A stretch of DNA of 64,000 nt, taken from positions 46,876,249 to 46,940,248 of the forward strand of contig OY744533.1 of assembly GCA_963556195.1 (NCBI GenBank), given 5' to 3'. This document shows, one piece after another, positions 55,723 through 64,000 of this stretch; position 1 is the stretch's first letter; every line of letters starts with the position of its first letter. A program made the position numbers and the translations under genes. Under the pieces are notes generated by a model. That model saw nothing but the letters and a program-made list of their open reading frames with translations, was not told the origin of the DNA and searched no databases. This DNA is from Sepiola atlantica (Eukaryota > Mollusca > Cephalopoda > Sepiida > Sepiolidae).

Positions 55723-55724
<2 letters not shown>
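55490..55724 (-). mobile_element. Helitron-like 5' end (family A), reversed
   Basis: Right edge GACGGGTATTCTTCTA; the 200 bp to the left match 54995-55190 and the inverse of 640-860. A (TA)n tract follows directly. Confidence 0.65.

Positions 55725-55729
<5 letters not shown>

Positions 55730-55755
<26 letters not shown>
55730..55755. repeat. (TA)n microsatellite
   Basis: Short TA run. Confidence 0.9.
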
Positions 55756-55757
<2 letters not shown>

Positions 55758-56159
55758 TTTATCTTTTCATTATGTTGAGTCATCGCTGGTGAAAGCAGAG
55801 ACCAACTTGGAGCCAGCCATTTCGTTTATAAAAAGATTTTTTATAGTTTATTACAATTTTTATAGACATAGAACCGAATGCTATGTTAGAAAAATATAAC
55901 ATTCGGTTATTCTTGCTAAACTTTCTTTTTTTTTTCTTCAAAGATTGTTTTAGTTTTCATCAACTGTAACTTCATATTTGATTAAAGTCTTACCAATCTT
56001 TTCTTGAAAACTTATTTTAGGTCAAAGGCGATTCCAGAAGGGAGCCAATAAGGCGGAAGTGTGTTTGCACGTGGAGGGGGGATTCATAAACTTTTTCCAT
56101 AAAATATTTCCCGCCAATTAAAAATAAATATTAAAGGATGTTTGGTATCTCTCATTACT
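55756..56159. other. Unassigned, short hairpin
   Basis: CATAGAACCGAATGCTATG (55867-55885) and AACATTCGGTTATTC (55907) make a small inverted repeat. No gene. Confidence 0.4.
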
Positions 56160-56460
56160 TTATTTTTTGGATTATTTTTTTTATTAGTCTAACGGTTCAT
56201 CACATACGAAGGCCAAAAGCCACTCGAGCATAAGGGTTAGGGATATTTTCAGTTAGATAATGGAACAGTGCTATGAAAGAATTGAGGATCATGATTAATT
56301 CACAGGACGACTCCACAGATATCGAACTTGAAAACAACCATACTGTAGTCTGTAGGAAAACACTCCTGTAGTAACGTGTACCACGGGTGAGAAGTTCATA
56401 GAAACAAACTCTGTTCATGGAAGTTCTGTTTGATTTTAGGTGCACGGTGGAAGAAAAGAG
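56160..56460 (-). pseudogene. LINE C-terminal fragment (second copy)
   Basis: Shares with 44890-45140: GGCCAAAAGCC.CTCGA, GAATTGAGGATCATGAT, TTGAAAACAACCATACTGTAG and AAACTCTGTT. The minus frame 56200-56445 (LKSNRTSMNRVCFYELL) is a shifted reading. More decayed than the first copy. Confidence 0.6.
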
Positions 56461-56722
56461 AATTCTTCACAACGTTGGTAGCAAGATGAGTTCTTGCTTA
56501 GGTCTTATGGGGGAGAATCAGAGCTTGAAGCTCAGTCGAGTTCCTACAATGGAAATAGCGATAGAGTAGAGAAAGACTAGCAACGTATTTTCTGCATGAA
56601 AAGGGCTGCAAGGAAAAGAAGAAATCCTCTCCCACTAGATTAAAGTCAATTGTGTACTCTCTTTAGACAAGAAAAAGTGTTCTGACTGGCATCTCCGCAG
56701 ATGTGGAAGCTTTTGTTTTTCA
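56461..56722. other. No feature recognised
   Basis: Spacer without a gene. Confidence 0.4.
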
Positions 56723-57096
56723 GCTAGTATGGCTACCCGGCGTTGCCCGGGGGGTATGGATAGCAAAATAGAAGAGTTTAAAAGCATGTGTAAATTTTTT
56801 CTTTTAAAAACCTCCATCTCTTCACCCCCCCCCTCTCTCTCTCTCTCTCTCTCTTTCTCTACCCCTCCTCTCATTCTCTACCTCTCTATATCCCCTCTCT
56901 ATTTAAATCCCTCTCGTTTCGTTCTATTAGAAGTAGCAGCACGTTTTTAGCGTAAAATGTGAATCGTATTTTCTTATTTGTATCAGTGTTTTTAGGGACG
57001 TGCATTCGTGTGTGTTTGTGAGAGAGAGAGAGAAAGAGAGGGAGGGAGTAATAAGAAAAGAACATGTTCACAAAAGAGTTTTATATATATATATAT
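56723..57096 (+). mobile_element. Helitron-like element, short (family B-like)
   Basis: The start CTAGTATGGCTACCCGG, CGTTGCCCGGGGGGTATGG contains a hairpin (CCCGG/CCGGG). The end AAAAGAGTTTTATATATATA is a frequent companion in animal Helentron-type elements as I recall. It encloses (CT)n at 56830-56860 and (GA)n at 57019-57040. Non-coding. Confidence 0.5.
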
Positions 57097-57745
57097 CAAA
57101 ACAGATGGTTTACAATGGTTGAAAACAAAAGAATACTTGTTCGAAGGATAAGTGTCTTTGCAAAATTAAAAGGGTTTACGAGCATCTGAAGGCAATAAAG
57201 GCTTTGGTGAATACAAAAGACGTCAGGATGAGTTTTGAGTAGTGCTGCTAAAGATGGGCAGACACGTGTTCGAATGTTAAAGTAGGTGTGAACCCTATAC
57301 AAAGGAACTTAAAAACAAGGAAGATAATAGAAGGAAAGAGCCAATTAGCTGAGCTAGTGAGCAAAGTTTAGTTGACAATTGTGCTATGAAATATTTACAT
57401 GATAGAACAGCCGTGACTAAGATCTACCCTACTCTACTGAAGATCAATTAAATTTTCACCTTTTTATATGCTTGAAAGTCACTAGAATGGATCCCAAATA
57501 ATAACTTGATAATTTCACACAGACGCTTCTGATTGGATAAAAAATATGCATCTTATTAATCCAACCAAAAGTCTGTGCCAAGCCATATGCGCATAAACGA
57601 TTTTAGACACTTTTATTTTGTGCCCCAATACGTAAACCTTCACCATTACAGTTTCCAGTAATAAATCGTACGGTCCACACGTGTTTTCATCTTCGTCCCT
57701 TCACTTAATTTAAAGACCACATTTGCTTCTACTCTAGTTACACCT
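57097..57745. other. Unassigned sequence
   Basis: The minus frame 57096-57302 (68 codons) has even, protein-like composition but no motif. No other signal. Confidence 0.3.
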
Positions 57746-57746
57746 C

Positions 57747-57826
57747 TACGAACACCTCTCTTCATTTACGAACACCTCTCTTCATTTACGAACACCTCTC
57801 TTCATTTACGAACACCTCTCTTCAGG
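57747..57826 (+). repeat. Minisatellite, 20 bp x 4
   Basis: Unit TACGAACACCTCTCTTCATT, four copies, the last ending TTCAGG. It lies directly before the R2-like LINE fragment. Confidence 0.95.
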
Positions 57827-57834
57827 AGCATACC

Positions 57835-58790
57835 TGGAAAAAGAACAAGCAGGGTGTCGGAGGAAGTGTTTAGGCACCAAGGACCAATTGTTGATCAATA
57901 AGACCATCCTTGAGGACTGTAGGAAGAGGCAGAGACATCTAAGCATGGCATGAATCGATTACCAAAAGGCATACGATATTGTACCCCACGCATGGCTCCT
58001 GCGCTGCCTTGATCTATATAATATCCATCCGGTCATCAAGAAAACCAATATGGAAAACAACTATGGCATTAAGACACACTAATGGAACAATAGAAATTCC
58101 TGACATCACGATCCGAAGAGGAATCTTCCAAGGAGATAGCTTATCTCCGCTACTTTTTTGCCTGGCAATTGATCCGCTACGCAAATTACTAAACAAAAGC
58201 TAGAGTGCCTACAATCTGAGCCAGGGCGGCAAACAAGATCTAAACAAAAGAGTCAACCACCTGCTCTTCATGGATGACCGCAAGCTGTATGCTAGTTCAG
58301 ATGCTGGCTTAAACCGACTCTTGCAGGTTGTACATACCTTCTCCAAAGATATTGAAGTTCGGACAAATGTGTCAAGTGCTCCTCCAGAGCTGAGAAGAAG
58401 ATCCAAATGGAAAACATACAGTTTGGTGAAAATACTCACATCAAAGACCTTGAAGAACAGGAACAATACAAATACCTTGGCATAGAAGAAAACGATTCAA
58501 TTCAACATGCCAAGATGAGAGAAAAAGTTGGCAGAGAATATATATGCTGTGTTAGAAAAATTTGCAAAACACAGCTTACAAACAAAAACATTAACCAATT
58601 AGCTATGCCAGTGATAACATACAGCTTTGGAATTATTGATTGGCTAAAAAAAACATTAATAGATTAGACACTAAAACGAGAAAAATGTTGACAATGTACA
58701 GAGTAGTGTACATAAACCAAGGCTGTATCTGCCAAGAGGAACAGGGGGTATGGGTCTCTTAGAAATTGACCATCACATCGAGCCACTATT
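57835..58790 (+). pseudogene. R2-like LINE, reverse transcriptase, broken
   Basis: RT pieces in order: EQAGCRRKCLGTKDQLL (57844-57895), RQRHLSMA then IDYQKAYDIVPHAWLL (motif A, about 57950-58000, a stop in place of a W), RRGIFQGDSLSPLLFCLAID (motif B, about 58111-58172), LLFMDDRKLYASSD (the catalytic F-M-D-D box, about 58262-58303), QEQYKYLGIEEND (about 58457), and MPVITYSFGIIDW (about 58605). Frames shift at about 58030, 58210, 58390 and 58665. The N-terminal DNA-binding domain is absent. Continues into the intact C-terminal frame at 58791. Confidence 0.85.
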
Positions 58791-59801
58791 GTGAGCACCG
58801 GCCAATATCTGATGAGCTCCCAGAACCCAAACCTTATGATGGTATGCCAACATCAAGAAACCAGAGCAAGCAGAACAATCTCTATCACAAAACTGGCCAA
58901 ACATTTTGGACAGGAATGTCTTACAAATGAGGCAGAAACAGACAACAATACTGTCACAGAAATAGCCCGCAAAAGCCGTCAGAAATACACCAAGACCTTC
59001 CATTCCAGAAAACTGGAAGAATGGGCAAACCAACAATGTGCTAAGTATTTCCTAGGTGAATTATCCCAGGAATATATAGATAAGGAAGGCTCTATAGACT
59101 GGCTGAAAAGAGTATATCTCCACTATGATCAGGAGAAAATGATAATGGCTGCTCAAGATCAAAGCTTGATGACCAATGCCTTTAAAAAGATGAGTGGTCT
59201 CAGCAACAATAACAAGTGCAGGTTCTGCCACACAGAAGTAGAGAGTGTGAGCCACCTGACATCCAGTTGTAAGGTTCTCCTGGTGGATGGCTATTATACA
59301 ATGCGACACAATGGAGTGTGTAAATATCTCCACTGCACTGTATGTAAAAAGTTGAATATCCAGTGTAGCAGCAAGTCCTGGGAGCATATACCAGAAAGAA
59401 CAGTTGGAAATAATTTATACACCATCCACTATGACTATGCAATTTCTACAGCTACATATCTAGAAAACAGAGCTGTTAAACCTGACATTGTCATATGGGA
59501 CAAAAGAGAGAAAGTAGCAACCCTAGTTGAAGTAAGTGTCTCTAATGATGCAAGAATAAACAGAGCTGAAAGGGAAAATATAACTAAATACCAAGGTCTT
59601 ATGTACGATATGAAAAGAAACTGGAATCTTAGGAAAATCTCCATCATACCAGTAATTATAGGAGCAACAGGACTAATGAAAAAGAATTTCAAAAGCTATC
59701 TGGTGAGTATACTCAGTGAACCGAGTGCAAGAGAAATACAAACAATTGCACTTAAAGGGACGGTTAGAATCTTAAAAATATCTCTAGGCTGGAGTGTCTG
59801 A
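58791..59801 (+). pseudogene. R2-like LINE C-terminus with restriction-like endonuclease
   Basis: A 336-codon open frame, the longest after the two gypsy frames. Residues 1-125: an alpha-helical linker after RT. Near 143-160: a CCHC motif CRFCHTEVESVSHLTSSC (C-x2-C-x8-H-x4-C), as in R2-type proteins. Near 232-252: KPDIVIWD followed by LVEVSVSND, the P-D...(E)-V core of the restriction-like endonuclease that nicks the target DNA. Then KYQGLMYDMKRNW and VIPVIIGATGL-like codons (IPVIIGATGLMKKNF), the usual C-terminal end. It ends in TGA at 59799. The catalytic K-x28 region cannot be judged by eye. It is part of a LINE truncated at the 5' side. The endonuclease-type group (R2, R4/Dong, NeSL or Hero) is not resolved. 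The 3' UTR runs to about 59870 (A-rich). Confidence 0.85.
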
Positions 59802-59869
59802 AATAGCTGTTGAATGTCTGGCATCCGGTAGGATGCCCCATCCCCAGGAAAAACAGAAAGATGAGAAAA

Positions 59870-60584
59870 TTATATATAAAAAAAGTTATTCCAATATAAA
59901 CAAGTTTACAGTGCAGTGGCTAGGAGCCAGATGTAGTATCTGTTCTGATGCTGCACTTTCTCTTTTATGTCCTCGATCGGTTAGGGGGGGGGGGGGTCCG
60001 TATAGACTGAGGCAATTTTTATTTTTGTCTCAATCCGGAGTGCCTCTTTTGGGGAGCTGACTTATCCCCACATGAAAAACCGATCTTACATCTGACTCTG
60101 TTCTCGAGGGGAGGCAAGTAAAAAGGAACATTACAGAAACTGGGACAAGCAACGTTTCATGTGCTTTAACGGTTCAATTTGCGGAGTTGCGAATTTATTT
60201 GAAGGACATCAAACACAGACATAAACATGGTTTACTTTCTCGACCTCCCGTTGTGAAAAGTGTTTACCGGATTTTATAACTGTCCAATTTTTAGAGGTGG
60301 CCACTTCAATCGCCATAAACTTTTGCAATCTCAGTGCATTTCGATAACAAGTAAGTGCTTTTTATTTTATTACTAATGCACACCCTCAGTCAAACATTAT
60401 GCTTCACCAATGTTCGCACTAATCTAAATGAATATAGATGTGAAAGTTGGGCTCATTTCCTGCACTAACGGTAAAGTCAAAACGCTCTATTTCAATTTAA
60501 TACAACTTTACAAATAGACGCGCCATCTTTTTATATACATAAGTATATGGACTTTCAGTCGCAAGATGAACTAATTTGCATATT
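59870..60584. other. Poly-G run and unassigned sequence
   Basis: A G homopolymer near 59984-59996. The 5'-part AGTATCTGTTCTGATGCTGCAC resembles repeat text, but no second copy was aligned. No gene. Confidence 0.4.
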
Positions 60585-60862
60585 GGTTTTGAAAAAGGAC
60601 ACATTATTAAGTTAATATTATTTAATGAAGAGATAGTCACATTCGTTGAAACATTTTGTATTCGAATGATATTTAAGAAAATTGAAAACTAAAACAAAAA
60701 TGTGAATTTTTAAAAAATAAATTTATTTATTTTCAAAAAATCACATTGTTAATTTTGGTTTTCAATTTTCTTAAATATTATTTGAATAAAAAACAATGTT
60801 TCAAAAAAATGTGACTATCTATTAATTATTTAAAACACGAAATAATGTGCTCACATTTATAC
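60585..60862. mobile_element. AT-rich hairpin element, about 275 bp
   Basis: The arm 60590-60705 (CACATTATT...ATAGTCACATT..TTTAAGAAAATTGAAAAC) is inverted at 60745-60856 (GTTTTCAATTTTCTTAAAT...AATGTGACTAT...AATAATGTG). About 80 percent identity, loop about 40 bp. MITE-like, no frame. Confidence 0.75.
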
Positions 60863-62285
60863 TTATTTTCAAACTAATCGTCATTTCAATCAGACGAACG
60901 AACTACTGTCTCCAAGAAGAAGCAGATATGCTTCGAACGGGAAAAACAAGTGGAAAGAAAAAGAAAAGTAAAAATGCCTTGTTTTGAAAAGGGCTAATTT
61001 TCGTCGAAAGCTCAGATTTAAAAATAAATAAATTTATTTAAACTATTATTTGTTATCGATTTTTAATTCAATGATTGTTTTGATTTTTAATATAACAAAT
61101 AGTTCTGTTCCGCAATATTGTTTTATATAGTTGTTTCAAAATATTGTTTTATTACGTGGACTAATGTTTAGCATTTGTGTTTGAATCTTCTTTCTTTTTT
61201 ATACAGGACCGACTTGATTTTCGACATGTTCCGATCTATTACTAATTTGCAAGTGAAAAGGCAAATTGATTTCTTCTTTCTTTTCTTTTCTTTACGGTCA
61301 CATTTAAAAGATAAATGAATTTGCATATCGAAATTATCAAAATGTTAATGTTTATCCATATGAATAAATGAGAAAGATTGTGTTTTGGGTTTACAACAAA
61401 GTTATGAATAAAATGTTTATTAATTTAGATTTACGTTTCAAGTATTTCAAGTAGCGAACTTGACAATCGATACTGAGTCGACAAAGCCAGCTAGTATTCA
61501 TATAAAGTTATAGAATTACGTCAATAATTTAATTTTTCTTACATATAAATTATTATTATCATTTCTGATGACTGAAAGAAAAAAAACAACTATTGACTTT
61601 TTATTTAAAGTGGAGGTTTCTTTCCAAATTAATTTCGGATGGTGGAGGTTGTCTGACTTGCTATTTGCTTTTCAATATAAGTCTTTCTAATGCTTTTTTA
61701 CATTTCTAAAATATAATTAGGGACTAAACTATTGCGAGTTGAAAAAAACGCGAGTCATTTCTGATGACCTAAAGAAAATCACCAATCGTTGACTTTGCTT
61801 TTTTAAAATTTCCTTTAATTTTCTTCCTTGCATTATGAGGAGGTAAGAGAGCGGCGAGACATACAAAATGACACCGGACTTTTTAACATGAAAGACGTTG
61901 GTAGAAGTGAAATGGTTAAAAATGAAATTGAAAGCGAGCAATCGTCACTCACATAAGAAAAAATAACGTCTCAAACGGGAAAGTTAAAAAAAAGGAAAAC
62001 AGGAAAGGAAAAAGTATAAATCGGTATAGAAAAAATAAAGAAAAAATAAAGAAAACATATCGTTATGGAAATAGATGTGCGCTTTCACTTCCCTTATTCG
62101 TTGGGCAGACTTTCGTGTGACGGGATGGATATATATATTTACAAATAAATACACATTTCTCTTTGTTATAGAGAGGAGGATATACGAGTTGGATTTAGCT
62201 GGTGTTACCTGGAAATCTTTTTACTTTATTTTAAAAAATTTTTTGAAATGACGATTAATAATTTGTATTATTCGAATTATCCAGA
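60863..62285. other. AT-rich, with a weak direct repeat
   Basis: CATTTCTGATGAC..AAAGAAAA and a following TTGACTTT occur at 61560 and 61757 (197 bp apart). GCCAGCTAGTATTCATATAAAG at 61488 may be a repeat boundary. No gene. Confidence 0.4.
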
Positions 62286-62289
62286 CTAC

Positions 62290-62400
62290 TAGTCTTATCT
62301 TGATTGTTATATTCACAACGTTTCGGCCGATGTAACCTCCGACCTTCTTCAGGTGCATCTTTTTGAACTTAAGAATCCTCATGTTGAACTCGGAATTTCG
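62290..62400. repeat. Repeat end with CGTTTCGGCC core
   Basis: CAACGTTTCGGCCGATGTAAC, CTTCTTCAGGTGCATC, TTTTTGAACTT; a second copy is at 20160-20250. In addition TTCGAACTGAACCCTTTATT (62397) is inverted near 62620 (AATAAAGGGTTCAGTTTGG), giving an inverted repeat around 62380-62645. Confidence 0.65.
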
Positions 62401-62650
62401 AACTGAACCCTTTATTTAATCTACGAAGGGGGGAGATTGTTCTTGTTCTGTCAGCCATGACCGGATAAAAGTGTTAATTCTTATGTTATTCTTAGTTATT
62501 ATTACCTGTAGGAAGGATTGAACTTTCAAAATTTAGAAGACTGTCACTTGATTTTTAATCAACGTCATTAACCATTATGCCATGGGTCATGTAAACAATT
62601 CTAGTATGAATTTTGGAATAAAGGGTTCAGTTTGGAATTCCGAGTTCGGC
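62380..62650. repeat. Inverted repeat around a 200-bp spacer
   Basis: ACTCGGAATTTCGAACTGAACC (62378) and its inverse GGTTCAGTTTGGAATTCCGAG (62624). Arms of about 35 bp; the interior is non-coding. Confidence 0.65.
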
Positions 62651-63070
62651 ATGTAGCAGTTGCATGAGAGACTTATTTTGTTAGTATGTACGTGCAATAT
62701 CTTGCGTTATGTTGAGTTGTGATTAGGCTTAGCACATGCGCAATGATGTCTGGAATTATATAACTGTGTAGGCATGTGGACACCTCTGTGCAAACGAAAC
62801 TCGAATGCCCGCTCAGAGAGTTGGCGCAAAAGATAATTCAGTTCCTGAGTAGATTTCATCATGGCAAGACACCCTATCCTGTTCTCGTCTTTCACCAAAA
62901 GAGGCTAGACGAGATGGAGCTCCAAGATACCACATTCTGTTTTTGACAAAAGCCAGCCTACCAAACAACTCTATTTATATTCTAGTGTTCTCTTTGAATA
63001 AAGTTGATTTATATTTTAGTGAGAATGTTGGTGTTGTCCATGGAAGATAGTGACCCTTTTCTTATTCAAT
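62651..63070. other. Unassigned, less AT-rich stretch
   Basis: Contains GAATAAAG (62995, poly-A signal-like). Possibly part of the LTR that follows, but the boundary is unclear. Confidence 0.3.
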
Positions 63071-63074
63071 ATTC

Positions 63075-63705
63075 AATTCCAGGGAGTTCTCACAGAAACG
63101 TTAACTCAGTATATTCCAACCAATGAATATCGTTTCTAAGCCAAAGTAATGAACCAACACAAATTTCGTGACCCCTATAAAAGAACGAGGAAATAAGCAG
63201 AGTTCGACAGACAGACGCATGAGACGGACCACGAAGAAACACACCCGAAGACGCCTTCCACGCTACTTCCGGCTTTGTTGGTTGTGGCGACAAGAAGAAC
63301 CAGACACTTCAAAACTTATGTACAAGCTTTACTTGCCATGCGCGCACCTACTTGCACATTGATAAGAAGTCAGGCAAACAGAAGCAAATCGCCATGACTC
63401 ACACACAGTAGCAGAACAAGGTAACCCTTATCCACACGCGCATTACCACTTACACGCACTAAAAAATATAGACATACACATCTTTAGCACCTGGTGTCTG
63501 ATTAAAATAATGAACATTTCTAACAAAGAACACGAGTTGTATAAACTTTACCAATGAACATTTCTTCACCAAAACGAACTCTTATATTCCTGTAAAATTG
63601 TCGTTCTATAAATGTTTTGTTGAATAATCATATTTTATTTCATTTTTCATACACTCTCTTCATGTTAAGTGTAGCAGCATTCGCCGTTTTGATACTGAGA
63701 CCACA
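63075..63705 (+). mobile_element. Probable LTR (solo or truncated), CsRn1-like
   Basis: A TATA box CCCCTATAAAAGAACGAGG (63171-63189), then GC-richer transcribed sequence (63190-63420), and an end GAGACCACA directly before a primer-binding site. The LTR start is not determined, and I set the left edge arbitrarily. No gag frame follows. The frames at 63090-63293 (-) and 63168-63362 (+) lie inside the LTR and are not genes. Confidence 0.55.
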
Positions 63706-63706
63706 T

Positions 63707-63724
63707 TGGTGACCCCCAACGTAC
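63707..63724 (+). other. Primer-binding site, tRNA-Trp type
   Basis: TGGTGACCCCCAACGT one base after the LTR end resembles TGGTGACCCCGACGT, the complement of the tRNA-Trp 3' end used by CsRn1-like gypsy elements. One base is extra or changed. Confidence 0.55.
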
Positions 63725-63945
63725 TTACCTACAATTAATTTTTACAATTATTTAACCCAACCCGAAAGATTGGTAATATAAAACATTTTTAAATAATTAC
63801 CTAAAATTAAAAATCAGCAAACATTGAAGAATCTAATAGTTGTCAACTTCAGTTTAAAAATATGCAAACAAATAAAAACACTAAAAACTAAAATCAATTT
63901 ACTGCATCCCGGGCAACGTCTGGTAAGTACCGCTAGTAAATTATA
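63725..63945 (-). mobile_element. Helitron-like 5' end (family B-like), reversed
   Basis: CATCCCGGGCAACGTCTGG, then TACCGCTAGTA at 63904-63939 is the reversed CTAGCGGTA...CGTTGCCCGGG end. The left extent is uncertain. Confidence 0.45.
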
Positions 63946-64000
63946 TGATTATAATTTCTTCCAACAACTTTTTAAAAAAAGGGCCCTCCAGAACGCTGCT

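Noticed and set aside
57747..57826. CRISPR-like array
   Set aside because: Head-to-tail 20-bp repeats without spacers.
63090..63362. Small genes on both strands
   Set aside because: They lie within the probable LTR, over its TATA box and leader.

Overview
The window looks like repeat-rich, intergenic DNA from a metazoan, most likely a mollusc and probably an octopod cephalopod. This is an inference from the texture: about 30 long (TA)n tracts, tRNA-derived SINEs, many decayed non-LTR retrotransposons, Mag-like Ty3/gypsy elements, an R2-type LINE, and Helitron-like and mariner-like DNA elements. No database comparison was possible. I found no convincing host protein-coding gene, functional tRNA or rRNA gene, or CRISPR array. 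Nearly every recognisable reading frame belongs to a mobile element, and all but one are broken.

Layout. 0-3 kb: a Helitron-like 5' end and a jockey/CR1-like LINE. 3-9 kb: SINE pieces, degenerate tandem repeats, a TTAGGG-like tract and a striking array of alternating inverted units set in (TA)n (8.58-9.26 kb). 9.4-10.3 kb: a transposase relic. 12.7-17.8 kb: MITE-like palindromes, LINE 3' ends, a 5S rRNA-derived fragment and a Helitron-like element. 19-23.7 kb: LINE remains, a short Merlin-like transposon with terminal inverted repeats, and a minus-strand LINE. 24-29 kb: two tRNA-derived SINE copies, RTE-like LINE remains, and a young gypsy deletion derivative (LTRs, target duplication, intact integrase frame) inserted in a LINE. 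30-39 kb: more LINE fragments on both strands, hairpins and Helitron-like elements. 39.5-45 kb: a nest of Helitron-like, mariner and other TIR elements. 46.6-47.6 kb: a long GGTTT-rich minisatellite. 47.6-51.25 kb: a large inverted repeat followed by a decayed gypsy element, cut off at a transposase relic. 52-57 kb: SINE, RTE tail, and a 491-bp tandem duplication inside a Helitron-like repeat. 57.8-59.9 kb: an R2-like LINE with a recognisable C-terminal endonuclease. 60-64 kb: a long AT-rich hairpin and a probable LTR with a tRNA-Trp-type primer-binding site.

The genes do not form a pathway. The history is nested insertion: (TA)n tracts and older elements have been targets for later TIR elements and retrotransposons. 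The best leads are (i) inverted-repeat modules bounded by or built around (TA)n, (ii) the recent gypsy derivative that keeps only an integrase frame, (iii) the Merlin-like mini-element, (iv) the R2-like LINE C-terminus, and (v) two 5S rRNA-derived fragments. I do not claim a new biological system.
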